The notes: a model not told the origin generated them from the letters alone. A stretch of 64,000 nucleotides of DNA from an uncultured Lachnospiraceae bacterium (GCA_945929965.1 CAMEOT010000004.1:95074-159073); one strand, 5' to 3'; positions 25,111 through 34,213 are shown, counted from the first letter of the stretch. Made by a program: numbers and translations.

Positions 25111-26080
25111 TATCTATTACCTTTACTGCGTCTTTCGCATCCCAGCCGATCTTCACCGTTTCTCCCGGCTGTATATCATTATCGATGCCGTAACGGCTGG
25201 CTGTCAGAAGCTGCCCATCCGCCAGGCGGAACAATATACGAAGCTGCCCACCGGCAAAACTTTTCTCCACTACGACTGCATCCAGCGTGCAGACACTCTC
25301 CCCGTCCATTCGGATATTTTCCGAGCGGATGGCAAGCGTCTCCCCATTTTTATGCAGAATATTTGCATTTCCCACGAAATCCGCCACATAACTGGTCCTC
25401 GGCTGATAATACACCTCGTTGGGTGTTCCCAGCTGCTCCAGGACGCCCTCATGCATGACACCGATGCGGTCGGACATATTGATGGCCTCTTCCTGATCGT
25501 GGGTGATATAGATAAAGGTGATCCCCAGCTGCTTCTGCAGACGCTTCAGTTCCAGCTGCATCTGCCTGCGCAGCTTCAGATCCAGTGCTCCCAGAGGTTC
25601 ATCCAACAGCAGCACTTTCGGTTCATTGATCACCGCTCTGGCAATAGCAATACGCTGCTTCTGTCCGCCGGAAAGCTGATCCGGCATACGTTTCCCGTAC
25701 TCTTCCAGTTGTACAAGCCGAAGCGCCTGCTCTACTTTTCTCTCGATCTCCGCCTTCGGGACTTTGCGGATCTTCAATCCATACCCTACGTTGTCTGCCA
25801 CGTTCATATGCGGGAACAGGGCATAATTTTGGAATACCGTATTGACATCCCGCCTGTTGGGTTCCCAGTCCGTAATATCTCTGCCCTCCAGGATCACCTG
25901 CCCGCTATCCGGCAGTTCCAGTCCCGCAATGATCCGCAGAGTCGTGGTCTTGCCACAGCCGGAAGCCCCTAACAGGGTGATAAATTCTCCCTGCGCCGCT
26001 TCTAAATCAATGCCCTTTAATACCTCTGTATTGTCAAAAGATTTCCGGATCTGCTGAAGTTGTAATATGCTTTCGCCCAT
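25085..26080 (-). CDS. potA: Spermidine/putrescine ABC transporter ATPase
   Basis: 331 residues. Walker A GASGCGKTT (near 39-47), Q-loop NYALFPHMNV, signature LSGGQKQR, Walker B VLLLDEPLGALD and switch His in ITHDQEEA; then a C-terminal TOBE regulatory domain (about 245-331). Energises polyamine import with PotBCD. The start at 26080 (MGESILQLQQIRKSF) has AGGAG 9 nt upstream; a longer frame to 26113 has none and is rejected. Confidence 0.95.
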   Translation of the reverse strand: MGESILQLQQIRKSFDNTEVLKGIDLEAAQGEFITLLGASGCGKTTTLRIIAGLELPDSGQVILEGRDITDWEPNRRDVNTVFQNYALFPHMNVADNVGYGLKIRKVPKAEIERKVEQALRLVQLEEYGKRMPDQLSGGQKQRIAIARAVINEPKVLLLDEPLGALDLKLRRQMQLELKRLQKQLGITFIYITHDQEEAINMSDRIGVMHEGVLEQLGTPNEVYYQPRTSYVADFVGNANILHKNGETLAIRSENIRMDGESVCTLDAVVVEKSFAGGQLRILFRLADGQLLTASRYGIDNDIQPGETVKIGWDAKDAVKVIDNDKDENQR

Positions 26081-26122
26081 GCACCGGCTCCTTTCCTCAT
26101 TTTCGTTTTTCATTCCTGACCT

Positions 26123-27247
26123 TTAGGTGATCCAGCCTTTGAAAAGTCCCACATATTCCATGAAAAAATACATTCCCCGCAACCACACTAACAAGCTGCA
26201 GCCATAATACATCCATGCATTTTCCTTCTGTCTGTCCACCGCCTTGCCCGCCAGGGACAGAATCACACAGATGAGTAATACCATGGTTCCGAAGGATGCA
26301 CGGTCAGGATAATGAGGTGACAGGACCATGGCTCCCCAGGATAACAGTGCCCCCACTAACAGCAGCAGGTTCTCTTTTCCGATTTTTTCTTTTAAAATTC
26401 CCACGCAGATCACAAGCAGCACCACCGCAAGTATGAGTGCAGGAAACAGATACTCAAAGGCTCCCTTCGTCTCACTGTAACAGCGCAGGAACAGGTTCCA
26501 TAACAGTCCTCTGGCATCCTCCGCCGTCTCTTCGCTGCGGACAAAATTCCCCGGTGCGGCAATCATCAGAATACTTCCCGCCAGACAGCTGATATTTCCA
26601 AGGTACATCCATAACGGTATCTTTTTATGATTCTTACGTCTTAAAATCATCACCAGGAGACTCAGGATCCATACCGCCGGTCCCATATTTTCATTGCTCC
26701 AGCCGGCAATCAGTCCAAACGGCAGAATCCACAGAGCGATTCCCGGAAGATTTTTCTCCCCGCGGTCTTCATAGCGCAGATAGCAATATAAAAACGCCAG
26801 CAAAAATCCTGCCATATACAGATAATTCGCCGCCCCGGACTCCCAGAACATACTCATTCTCCAGTTGGCATTGAGTCCCAGTAACATGCTCATTGCCGCA
26901 AAAAAATACGGAAATCCGCGTCTCCCGGACACCTCACAGATCAGCCACGAAAGAAGCAGCGTCATACCGGTATTGAAAATATCCGCCCAGTGCTCCCCGC
27001 ACAACAGAATTAACTGCAGCAACCCATGTGCCATGCTTCTGCCGCCCCAGTTAAAATAGTGCCAGATCTGTGCATGGATAATGTCACTGATGTTCTGTAT
27101 CGGGGCATCCGAATACAATAATGTGGAATACCATTCATCATCCATCATAAAATCCGTCAGATAATTCAAATACCAGACACTGACTGTGGTAAACAGAATC
27201 AGTACCAGGCTGCTCCACCGGATTATTTTTTTCTGCTTTTCCTGCAT
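26123..27247 (-). CDS. Polytopic membrane protein, DUF6056-like
   Basis: 374 residues with about 9-10 hydrophobic helices. The first extracytoplasmic loop carries DFMMDDEWYS (about 32-41), an acidic pair after helix 1 as in GT-C-fold glycosyltransferases, and WGGRSMAHGLLQ; this matches the DUF6056 family, whose members resemble lipid-linked sugar transferases. No activity can be assigned. It is the gene directly upstream of potA on the same strand (about 40 bp to the potA start) and may be cotranscribed. Confidence 0.7.
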   Translation of the reverse strand: MQEKQKKIIRWSSLVLILFTTVSVWYLNYLTDFMMDDEWYSTLLYSDAPIQNISDIIHAQIWHYFNWGGRSMAHGLLQLILLCGEHWADIFNTGMTLLLSWLICEVSGRRGFPYFFAAMSMLLGLNANWRMSMFWESGAANYLYMAGFLLAFLYCYLRYEDRGEKNLPGIALWILPFGLIAGWSNENMGPAVWILSLLVMILRRKNHKKIPLWMYLGNISCLAGSILMIAAPGNFVRSEETAEDARGLLWNLFLRCYSETKGAFEYLFPALILAVVLLVICVGILKEKIGKENLLLLVGALLSWGAMVLSPHYPDRASFGTMVLLICVILSLAGKAVDRQKENAWMYYGCSLLVWLRGMYFFMEYVGLFKGWIT

Positions 27248-27284
27248 GTTTTTCTCCGTTCTTTTCAGGCAAAATTAAAAATTA

Positions 27285-27318
27285 TGGCAAAGAACGGCTG
27301 CCTATTCCTAAGCAGCCG
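27285..27318 (-). terminator. Terminator after dapL
   Basis: CGGCTGC / GCAGCCG stem with a 10-nt loop, then TTCTTTG on the minus strand. The T run is modest. Confidence 0.65.
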
Positions 27319-27354
27319 CACATACTTTTCCTATGGATAAATTTTCCCTGCTGT

Positions 27355-28575
27355 CTACAGCTGGATCTTCTTCAGACGATCCACTGCCTCTACGGTGTTC
27401 TCGTAGCTTCCGAAAGCTGTCAGACGGAAGTAATGCTCACCGCTGGGTCCGAAACCGGATCCGGGCGTACCTACCACGTTGACATTTTCCAGCAGATAAT
27501 CGAAGAACTCCCAGCTGGTCATGCCGTTGGGCGCTTTCAGCCAGATATAGGGAGCGTTCACACCGCCGGATACGGTAAATCCCGCTTCTTTTAAGCCCGC
27601 AAGGATATAGTGTGCGTTGTTCATATAGTAAGCAACCTGCTCCTTCAGCTGTGCCTTGCCCGCAGCAGAGTATACTGCCTCACCGGCACGCTGTACGATA
27701 TAAGGTGCTCCGTTGTATTTGGTACCATGTCTTCTTGCCCACAGTGCATGGAGGCTGACATCCCCGCTCTTTAAGTCCTTGGGGATCACGGTAAAGCCCA
27801 GACGCACTCCGGTAAAGCCGGCATTTTTGGAGAAGGAACGGAATTCGATGGCACAGGTTCTGGCTCCTTCACATTCATAGATACTGTGAGGCACATCCGG
27901 CTCGGAAATATATGCTTCGTAAGCTGCATCGTAGAGGATGACAGCGCCTACCTTATTGGCATAATCCACCCACTCCTGCAGCTGTGTCTTAGTGATGGTG
28001 GCACCGGTAGGGTTGTTGGGGAAGCATAAATAGATCAGATCCGGGGTCTCCTTCGGCAGTTCCGGTGCGAAACCGTTCTCTGCCAGACAGGGCATATAGA
28101 TCACATCACTCCAGGTCTCGGACTTCGGATCGTAAGTGCCGGTTCTGCCTGCCATGACGTTAGAATCCACGTATACAGGGTAAACAGGGTCACATACCGC
28201 GATCTTATTGTCCAGGCTGAAGATCTCCTGAATATTGCCACAGTCACATTTTGCTCCATCCGATACAAAGATCTCGTCCGGTGCAATGTCACAGCCTCTT
28301 GCCTTATAGTCGTTCTCTGCAATGGCATTGCGCAGGAACTCATAGCCAAGGTCGGGAGCGTAACCATGAAAAGTCTCCGCTTTTCCCATCTCATCCACCG
28401 CACCGTGCAGCGCATCAATGATGGCGGGTGCCAAAGGCTGTGTTACATCTCCGATTCCCAGACGGATGATCTTTTTGTCCGGGTGTGCTGCGGAATACGC
28501 ATTTACCTTTTTACCGATGGTGGAAAATAAATAGCTTCCGGGAAGTTTTAAATAGTTGTCGTTTACTTTAAACAT
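27355..28575 (-). CDS. dapL: LL-diaminopimelate aminotransferase
   Basis: 406 residues, PLP-dependent. Converts tetrahydrodipicolinate directly to LL-DAP, bypassing the succinyl/acetyl route to lysine and peptidoglycan DAP. Signatures: [14 protein letters not shown] (41-54), [22 protein letters not shown], and the PLP lysine in [16 protein letters not shown]. Length equals the family standard (about 405-410). RBS AGGAG. Directly downstream of dapF, which epimerises its product. Confidence 0.95.
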   Translation of the reverse strand: MFKVNDNYLKLPGSYLFSTIGKKVNAYSAAHPDKKIIRLGIGDVTQPLAPAIIDALHGAVDEMGKAETFHGYAPDLGYEFLRNAIAENDYKARGCDIAPDEIFVSDGAKCDCGNIQEIFSLDNKIAVCDPVYPVYVDSNVMAGRTGTYDPKSETWSDVIYMPCLAENGFAPELPKETPDLIYLCFPNNPTGATITKTQLQEWVDYANKVGAVILYDAAYEAYISEPDVPHSIYECEGARTCAIEFRSFSKNAGFTGVRLGFTVIPKDLKSGDVSLHALWARRHGTKYNGAPYIVQRAGEAVYSAAGKAQLKEQVAYYMNNAHYILAGLKEAGFTVSGGVNAPYIWLKAPNGMTSWEFFDYLLENVNVVGTPGSGFGPSGEHYFRLTAFGSYENTVEAVDRLKKIQL

Positions 28576-28644
28576 AGTACGTTCTCCTCTCTATTATCCT
28601 TAGTGCAGTATTGCTGTCACCTTGCTGTCGATTCAAAATCTGGT

Positions 28645-29532
28645 TTAGACGGAGTACGGGTCAACTTCGCCCTCAAATACGATCTTCGCAGGTCCGGTCA
28701 TGTAGACCAGATTCGCTGTGCGGTCCCATTTGATGTGCAGTTCACCGCCTAATAGTTTAACAGTTATTTCCTCGTCCGTCAAACCATTTAACACGCATGC
28801 CACCGCCGTAGCGCAACATCCGGTACCGCAGGCAAGGGTCTCCCCGGTGCCTCTCTCCCAGACGCGCATGAATACATTTTCCCGGTCCAGGATCTCTACG
28901 AATTCGGTGTTCGTCCGGTTGGGGAAACAGGGATGGTGCTCGAACTTCGGACCGATTTTCCCGATATCCAGATTCTTTACCCCGTTCATAAATACAATGG
29001 CATGGGGATTGCCCATGGAGACACAGGTCATGCGGTATTCCGTACCGTCCACGGTAATCGGTGCATCCACTACGGCAGGTCCCGCCGGGGTCTCCCGGGT
29101 AGCTTCTGCCGTCACCGGTACTTCCACAGGTGCCAGGATCGGCTGTCCCATGTTCACCTGTACCATAGTTACCTGCCCTCTGTCTGTGGCGGTTCTGCCC
29201 TCCACCGTGAGCTTTAAATATTTTATTTTACCGGCACTGACGATGGTAATGTCCTCCTTGTCCGTCAGCCCCTTATCATAGACGTATTTTGCCACACAAC
29301 GGATACCGTTGCCGCACATCTCCGAGCGGCTGCCATCCGCATTGTACATCTCCATCTCGAAATCCGCTTCCTCGGCGGGATTGATGAAGATCACGCCATC
29401 GCCACCGATTCCGAAATGTCTGTCGCTTAATTTTCTGACGATCTCGGGCTTCTCCTCCTGGGGAAGCTTCTCCGTAAAGCCGCTTACGTATACATAGTCA
29501 TTGCCGCAGCCCTGCATTTTTGTAAATTTCAT
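28645..29532 (-). CDS. dapF: Diaminopimelate epimerase
   Basis: 295 residues. Converts LL-DAP to meso-DAP by a two-cysteine acid/base mechanism: catalytic Cys in EMCGNGIRCVAKY (near 73) and in LACGTGCCATAVA (near 236). FTKMQGCGNDYVYV at the N-terminus is typical. A variable insertion (about 125-155, Val/Thr/Ala-rich) is slightly longer than usual. RBS AAAGGAG. It lies 17 bp after the ANTAR gene and 69 bp before dapL. Confidence 0.95.
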   Translation of the reverse strand: MKFTKMQGCGNDYVYVSGFTEKLPQEEKPEIVRKLSDRHFGIGGDGVIFINPAEEADFEMEMYNADGSRSEMCGNGIRCVAKYVYDKGLTDKEDITIVSAGKIKYLKLTVEGRTATDRGQVTMVQVNMGQPILAPVEVPVTAEATRETPAGPAVVDAPITVDGTEYRMTCVSMGNPHAIVFMNGVKNLDIGKIGPKFEHHPCFPNRTNTEFVEILDRENVFMRVWERGTGETLACGTGCCATAVACVLNGLTDEEITVKLLGGELHIKWDRTANLVYMTGPAKIVFEGEVDPYSV

Positions 29533-29549
29533 ATATTTAATTACTCCTT

Positions 29550-30098
29550 TTATTCTGTCATCATGGACAGCACCATCTGCGCCGTCTCCACCAGATTCGT
29601 CCCACTGTCCATACTGGTCTTCTGAAGATACCGGTGGGCTTCTTCTTCTGTCATATGATTTCTTGCCATCAAAAGTTCCTTGGCATCTTTGATTGCTTTT
29701 TCATCCGCTGCATTCCGCACCTTCGGCTGCATGCGGCGTTTTCTTCTGCGGCGCTCTACGCCTTCCACCATCAGGTTCACCGTATTGATCAGGTCCTGAA
29801 CCTTTAACGGCATGGAGAGACATACAATGCCGTTACCGTAACATTCGCTGATCAGATTCTGGGATGCCATCAAAAGCATCTCAAAACCCTCCGGCAGATC
29901 CTCATGAAGTTCTGTATATATCATATCCGCCAGCTTGTAACTGCAGATCACGATTCCGTCATTGAGTCCGTCCGCCTGGCTAATGGCCTGAGTGCCCGTA
30001 GTACAGATACCCGTGACCCGGAAACCGCTGCGCACCAGGATATTCTTGACGCCCTTGGCTTCTTCCAGCTTCGGCAGCACGACAATAATGTTCGTCAT
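29550..30098 (-). CDS. ANTAR-domain RNA-binding antiterminator with degenerate receiver
   Basis: 182 residues. Residues 1-118 follow a response-regulator receiver fold, but the strand that should end in the phospho-acceptor Asp reads GIVICSYKLAD (near 48-58), with Cys/Ser there; the late Lys (SMPLKVQDL) is retained. A basic linker RRRRKRRM leads to the ANTAR domain (about 128-182: KAIKDAKELLMARNHMTEEE and YLQKTSMDSG), which binds paired hairpins in RNA and prevents termination. It follows glnA by 116 bp, as do ANTAR proteins in other Clostridia, so nitrogen-related control is likely. Signal input without phosphorylation is inferred. Confidence 0.88.
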   Translation of the reverse strand: MTNIIVVLPKLEEAKGVKNILVRSGFRVTGICTTGTQAISQADGLNDGIVICSYKLADMIYTELHEDLPEGFEMLLMASQNLISECYGNGIVCLSMPLKVQDLINTVNLMVEGVERRRRKRRMQPKVRNAADEKAIKDAKELLMARNHMTEEEAHRYLQKTSMDSGTNLVETAQMVLSMMTE

Positions 30099-30214
30099 TT
30101 GCCCACCTCCTTTCTTCTGTCATGAACCGCAAAAAACGGCTGCGACCCGTTTCCGCGTTATTGCAGCATACATGCATAAACATGTACTAAACATGTACAT
30201 AAGAAAGGATGTTA
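30099..30214 (-). promoter_or_regulatory. Structured glnA-ANTAR intergenic region
   Basis: Contains a tandem 11-bp repeat, TAAACATGTAC twice (30177-30198), and an inverted repeat on the minus strand GCGGAAACGG / CCGTTTTTTGC (about 30126-30153) that ends in a T6 run within its 3' arm. It could be an attenuator between glnA and the ANTAR gene. I could not recognise the paired hexaloop hairpins of known ANTAR targets. Confidence 0.45.
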
Positions 30215-31549
30215 TCAATACTTATACAAATACTCCTGAATCTCCCATTCAGAGACCTGGGAACGGTACTCCTGCCATTCCTTGCGCTTGGCATCGATAT
30301 ATTTTCCGGCAATATGGCTGCCTAAAACATCCTGAATAAAGGTGTCCTTCTCCAGCTCCTCCACTGCCTCTAACAAGGTGCCGGGCAGCTGGTCGATGTT
30401 AAGCTCCTTCCGCTCCTCGACGGTCAGGGCAAAAATGTTGGCATTGATGCTTGCGGGAGGCTCGATCTTCTCCCGGATGCCCTGCAGACCGGCGCTTAAG
30501 CAGACTGCCAGCGTCAGATAAGGGTTCGCTGCGGAATCGGGACTGCGCAGTTCGATACGGGTACCCTCTCCGTCTGCGGCAGCCGGAATACGGATCAGGG
30601 GGCTGCGGTTCGTTGTACTCCATGCGATATAGACCGGTGCCTCGAAGCCGGGCACCAGACGCTTGTAGGAATTCACCAGCGGATTCGTGATAGCTGCCAT
30701 TCCTTTGATATGCTTCATAATACCGCCGATGAAATAATAAGCTTCCTTACTCAGACCGTTAGGATCGGAAGCATCCTGGAATATATTTTTCCCGTCCTTT
30801 TGCAGGGACATATTGATATGCATGCCGGAACCGTTGACGCCGAACTTGGGCTTCGGCATAAAAGTAGCGTGCAGACCGTGGCGTCTTGCGATGGTGCGCA
30901 CTGCCATCTTAAAGGTCATAATATTATCTGCGGTATGTAATGCCTCATCGTATCTGAAATCGATCTCATGCTGCGCCGGAGCCATCTCATGATGGGATGC
31001 CTCGATGACAAATCCCATATCCTCCAGGTTCATGACAATGTCACGGCGGGCATTCTCACCGAAATCCAACGGTCCGATATCGAAATAGCCTGCCTGCTCA
31101 TGGGTGTTGGTAGTCGGCATGGTATTTTCATCCGTATTGAACAGGAAAAATTCGCATTCCGGTCCCACTTCAAAAGTATATCCCATCTCTTCTGCCTGCT
31201 TCACCGCACGTTTCAGCACATAGCGGGGATCTCCTTCAAAAGGTTGGCCGTTGGGGCGATAGACATCGCAGATCATACGTGCCACCTTACCCTGCTGGGG
31301 TCTCCAGGGGAAGATCTCCAGCGTAGACAGATCCGGGTACAGATACATGTCGGATTCCTCGATTCTTGCAAATCCATCGATTGCCGAACCGTCAAACATA
31401 CACTTATTGCTTAAAACACGTTCTAACTGACTGGCTGTCACTGCAATATTTTTCAGATTGCCGAACAGATCCGTGAACTGCAGACGGATGAATTCCACAT
31501 CCTCTTCTTCCACAAGACGGATGATATCTTCCTTGGTATAATTGTTCAT
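30215..31549 (-). CDS. glnA: Glutamine synthetase type I
   Basis: 444 residues, the GSI-alpha length. Makes glutamine from glutamate, ammonia and ATP in a dodecamer. Visible: beta-grasp domain (LQFTDLFGNLKNIAV, MFDGSAIDGFARIEESDM), the metal-binding EVGPECEFFLF, HHEMAPAQHEIDFRYD, NGSGMHINMSL and NRSPLIRIPAA. The C-terminus lacks the adenylylation Tyr-loop of GSI-beta, as expected in Firmicutes. Start taken at 31549 (MNNYTKEDII, GAGGG 5 nt upstream); the longer frame to 31591 has an atypical Thr/Gly-rich leader. Confidence 0.95.
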   Translation of the reverse strand: MNNYTKEDIIRLVEEEDVEFIRLQFTDLFGNLKNIAVTASQLERVLSNKCMFDGSAIDGFARIEESDMYLYPDLSTLEIFPWRPQQGKVARMICDVYRPNGQPFEGDPRYVLKRAVKQAEEMGYTFEVGPECEFFLFNTDENTMPTTNTHEQAGYFDIGPLDFGENARRDIVMNLEDMGFVIEASHHEMAPAQHEIDFRYDEALHTADNIMTFKMAVRTIARRHGLHATFMPKPKFGVNGSGMHINMSLQKDGKNIFQDASDPNGLSKEAYYFIGGIMKHIKGMAAITNPLVNSYKRLVPGFEAPVYIAWSTTNRSPLIRIPAAADGEGTRIELRSPDSAANPYLTLAVCLSAGLQGIREKIEPPASINANIFALTVEERKELNIDQLPGTLLEAVEELEKDTFIQDVLGSHIAGKYIDAKRKEWQEYRSQVSEWEIQEYLYKY

Positions 31550-31583
31550 CGTTACCCTCGTTTCTGCGCCGCCTGTCTGCTCC

Positions 31584-31613
31584 TTTTCCACGGGGCGGAC
31601 GCATCCGTGAAAA
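31584..31613 (-). promoter_or_regulatory. Hairpin in the glnA leader
   Basis: Minus strand TTTTCACGG / CCGTGGAAAA with an 11-nt loop, between the promoter and the RBS. No clear T run follows, so not an obvious terminator; it is a candidate target for the ANTAR protein encoded downstream, unproven. Confidence 0.4.
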
Positions 31614-31625
31614 ATACTTACACTA

Positions 31626-31655
31626 AATATAGCAATGCCTGTTTTGTCTTGTCAA
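31626..31655 (-). promoter_or_regulatory. Promoter of glnA
   Basis: Minus strand TTGACA (31655-31650), 18 nt, TATATT (31631-31626); about 75 nt before the start codon. Confidence 0.75.
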
Positions 31656-31745
31656 TGCGAAGTTCTCCTCTTTTGCGGTACTATGTGGGAGCTCCTGCGC
31701 ATACTATTTATAAAGATCATCCCATCATTCCAAGGAGACCCAAGA

Positions 31746-32501
31746 ATGAGTGCAAATACAAAGATCGTTGTACTTCGCAGAAAAGAACTGCTCTATACCG
31801 GAATCTTCGCCGCGCTGGGGGTGTTATTCGTCATATTACTGTTAATGTTATTGTTACCGGAAAAAGGTGCGGATACCTCCTCCGGGACACCGGATTCCCC
31901 TGACAGTACTGCCGAGACCGCTATGCCGGACAATGTGGCGGATCTCGGACGTTCATCACAGTTCTCTGCGGCGGAAGATGCCTCCACGGGAGCTAGTGCA
32001 TACACCGGTGCTGTTGACAATGCCGGTGCTGTTCTGGATAACGTCTCCGGGTCTGTCGGTACTGACAATACATATATCCCCGGGATCTATACCACGGAGC
32101 TGATCCTCGGCAGTGAGACTGCAAACGTGGAAGTCATCGTAAATGACCACGCCATTACATCCGTAAGCCTCGCCGATCCGAGCGAAACACTTACTACCAT
32201 GTATCCACTGTTAGAGCCCACTATGGAATCCCTAAACGACCAACTCTGTGAGATGCAGGATCCGAGCCAGGTGACCTATTCCGCCGAGACCAGATATACT
32301 TCGCTGGTGCTATTGGAAGCTGTGAAAGCATCCCTGGAAAAGGCAAAGCCCAAGGCTACACCAGAAGCCACGGGCGCGCCGGATGCAACGAATGCACCGA
32401 CGGCTTCTCCTGAGAATTCAGCGACCACCTCATCGGAAACGGATGGGAAACCTGCGGATCCTACGAAGATGCCGACAGCAGATATCAATCCTGCGGCATA
32501 A
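31746..32501 (+). CDS. Membrane-anchored extracytoplasmic protein of unknown function
   Basis: 251 residues. Short basic N-terminus (VVLRRKELLYTG), one strong membrane helix (about 18-36), then an extracytoplasmic part. A disordered Ala/Ser/Thr-rich stretch precedes a compact domain (YIPGIYTTELILGSETANV to LLEAVKASLEKAK, about 105-200) whose beta pattern resembles FMN-binding domains, though I see no flavinylation motif. The C-terminal ~45 residues are Pro/Thr/Ala-rich and look like a wall-spanning linker. ATG 31746 has AAGGAG 8 nt upstream. Divergent to glnA. Function unknown. Confidence 0.7.
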   Translation: MSANTKIVVLRRKELLYTGIFAALGVLFVILLLMLLLPEKGADTSSGTPDSPDSTAETAMPDNVADLGRSSQFSAAEDASTGASAYTGAVDNAGAVLDNVSGSVGTDNTYIPGIYTTELILGSETANVEVIVNDHAITSVSLADPSETLTTMYPLLEPTMESLNDQLCEMQDPSQVTYSAETRYTSLVLLEAVKASLEKAKPKATPEATGAPDATNAPTASPENSATTSSETDGKPADPTKMPTADINPAA

Positions 32502-32534
32502 GGGGCTCATGTGCCGTGCATAAAATTCAGTGCT

Positions 32535-32587
32535 AACGCAAAAAAAGGGCGCATGCCTCCCGGCATGCACCCCATTGTGCGTTTTAT
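32535..32587 (+). terminator. Terminator after the 31746 gene
   Basis: Nested stem: AACGCA / TGCGTT outside and GCATGCC / GGCATGC inside with a TCCC loop, ending in TTTTATT on the plus strand. Confidence 0.75.
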
Positions 32588-32660
32588 TGTAATATTTTGT
32601 TTGCAACACTGAGTTTATTTTATACTATTTGCAGAGGAGATGCAAGGGAAAATTATTTGC

Positions 32661-32767
32661 TTGACAAAATAAAAAAATACGCTTATGCTATGAGATTCCT
32701 ATGGAATTAATTTGGAAGATTTAACAGCAAAAAACATAAAAGAAGCCGGTGCATCAGCACCGGCTTC
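32661..32767 (+). ncRNA. Possible short plus-strand transcript between a promoter and the flagellin terminator
   Basis: In the 302-bp gap between the 31746 gene and flagellin, TTGACA (32661-32666), 17 nt, TATGCT (32684-32689) forms a good plus-strand promoter with no protein gene after it. Transcription would start near 32696 and meet the symmetrical hairpin GAAGCCGGTGC / GCACCGGCTTC at 32741-32767, giving an RNA of about 75 nt, or reading on antisense to the flagellin 3' end. No homology known; only the signals are seen. Confidence 0.35.
32735..32767 (-). terminator. Flagellin terminator
   Basis: GAAGCCGGTGC / GCACCGGCTTC perfect 11-bp stem, ATCA-type loop, then TTTTATGTTTTTT on the minus strand. 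Confidence 0.9.
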
Positions 32768-32803
32768 TCTTGTATTACGTTAGTTATGAACCTTTTACAG
32801 AGA

Positions 32804-34213
32804 TTACTGTAACAGAGACAGTACGCCCTGATTGGACTGGTTAGACTGAGCCAACATAGCCTGACCTGCCTGAGCCAGGATGTTGTTGTTAGAGTACTTA
32901 ACCATCTCAGTAGCCATATCGGTATCACGGATCTGGCTCTCTGCGCTGGTGGTATTCTCTACTACGTTGTCAAGGTTGTTGATGGTGTGCTCAAGTCTGT
33001 TCTGAACAGCACCAAGTGCGGATCTCTGGGTAGATACCTTCTGAATAGCTTCCTTGATGGTCTCAACAGCGTTCAGGGCATTCTTGTCATCTACTCCGTC
33101 AACCTTCAGACCATTTACACCTAAGCCCTTAGCAGACATAGCGTCAAGGTTTACGCTAATCTGGTTGTTGGAAGTAGCATCTGCACCTACATGTAACGTT
33201 AAAGTTAAAGAACCTGTAATATCATCCTTTGCAGTTACATCTGTATCTTTCATAGTAATTTCTTTTCCAACAGCATCATATACCGTAGGTGCATCCTGTC
33301 TTGCACTTGCTGCTGCAGCGGTACCAGTGCCAGTACCGGAAAAATACTTATCTAAGGCATTCTGAGGAATTCCGTTTCCATCCTTATCATAGTATTTAAC
33401 AGAATCACCGGTGAACTTTGCTGCTGTACTACCTGCCTGCGCAGTTATGGTGTCTGTACCATCTGTAGTACCCGCAGTAGTATTAAGCGTAGCAATCACT
33501 GTATTTGTTGTTGCATCCGTCACATCACCATTTGTAGCAATCTGCCATCTTGAATCTGTAGCAGAAACAACTGTCTTAGCCGCACCAGGCGCACCAGATG
33601 TTTTTGCTGTCAATCCAGTTTTTTCCAAATATTGAGCAAAATCATTCTGGGATTTTTTCATTGCTGCTGAATCAACAGTTTTAAATCCCACAGCTACTTT
33701 GGCACCAGTGGTAGCACCTGCATTCATTGTTACCACAGCAGCAGAAGTTGCATTATCCTTTGCATATGCAAAACTATATTTAGGATTTGCAGTTTTATCA
33801 CCCTTCAGCAGATAGGTTTCATTGAACTTGGTGGTCTCAGCAACACGGTCGATTTCAGTGGTCAGCTGATCAATCTCGTTCTGGATGTAGCTTCTGTCGT
33901 CTTCGGAGTTAGTGCCGTTTGCAGACTTTACAGCCAGTTCATTCATTCTCTGCAGCATATCCTGAACTTCGTTCAGAGCACCTTCAGCGGTCTGCACTGC
34001 GGAGATACCGTCCTGTGCGTTGCTGGAAGCCTGTGTCAGTCCTCTGATCTGCTTTCTCATTTTCTCACTGATGGAAAGGCCAGCTGCATCATCTGCTGCT
34101 CTGTTGATCTTGTATCCGGAAGAGAGTTTCTCAGTAGACTTTGCCTGAGAAGCAGTGGTCAGACCTAACATTCTGTTAGAGTTCATAGCTGTAAGATTGT
34201 GTTGTACTACCAT
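32804..34213 (-). CDS. fliC: Flagellin
   Basis: 469 residues, filament subunit exported by the flagellar type III system. Conserved N-terminal D0/D1 (MVVQHNLTAMNSNRMLGL, KLSSGYKINRAADDAAGL, about 1-150) and C-terminal D1/D0 (STQRSALGAVQNRLEHTI, ending ANMLAQS-like residues and SLLQ). The central region (about 150-375) is Thr/Ala/Gly-rich, low in aromatic residues, and visibly richer in A/T-ending codons than the ends: the hypervariable surface domain. Start at 34213 has AAGGAGG 8 nt upstream; the same frame stays open to 34294 but lacks flagellin features there. Behind a sigma-28 promoter with a ~180-nt leader. Confidence 0.96.
   Translation of the reverse strand: MVVQHNLTAMNSNRMLGLTTASQAKSTEKLSSGYKINRAADDAAGLSISEKMRKQIRGLTQASSNAQDGISAVQTAEGALNEVQDMLQRMNELAVKSANGTNSEDDRSYIQNEIDQLTTEIDRVAETTKFNETYLLKGDKTANPKYSFAYAKDNATSAAVVTMNAGATTGAKVAVGFKTVDSAAMKKSQNDFAQYLEKTGLTAKTSGAPGAAKTVVSATDSRWQIATNGDVTDATTNTVIATLNTTAGTTDGTDTITAQAGSTAAKFTGDSVKYYDKDGNGIPQNALDKYFSGTGTGTAAAASARQDAPTVYDAVGKEITMKDTDVTAKDDITGSLTLTLHVGADATSNNQISVNLDAMSAKGLGVNGLKVDGVDDKNALNAVETIKEAIQKVSTQRSALGAVQNRLEHTINNLDNVVENTTSAESQIRDTDMATEMVKYSNNNILAQAGQAMLAQSNQSNQGVLSLLQ

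Noticed and set aside
24932..25972. Long open frame on the plus strand (about 346 codons) opposite potA/potB
   Set aside because: Antisense to clear ABC transporter genes, composition is that of a reverse-strand shadow.
30099..31625. Paired ANTAR-target hairpins in the glnA leader or glnA-ANTAR gap
   Set aside because: Hairpins exist but none shows the hexaloop pairs with conserved A and G that I can recognise; kept only as unspecified structures.
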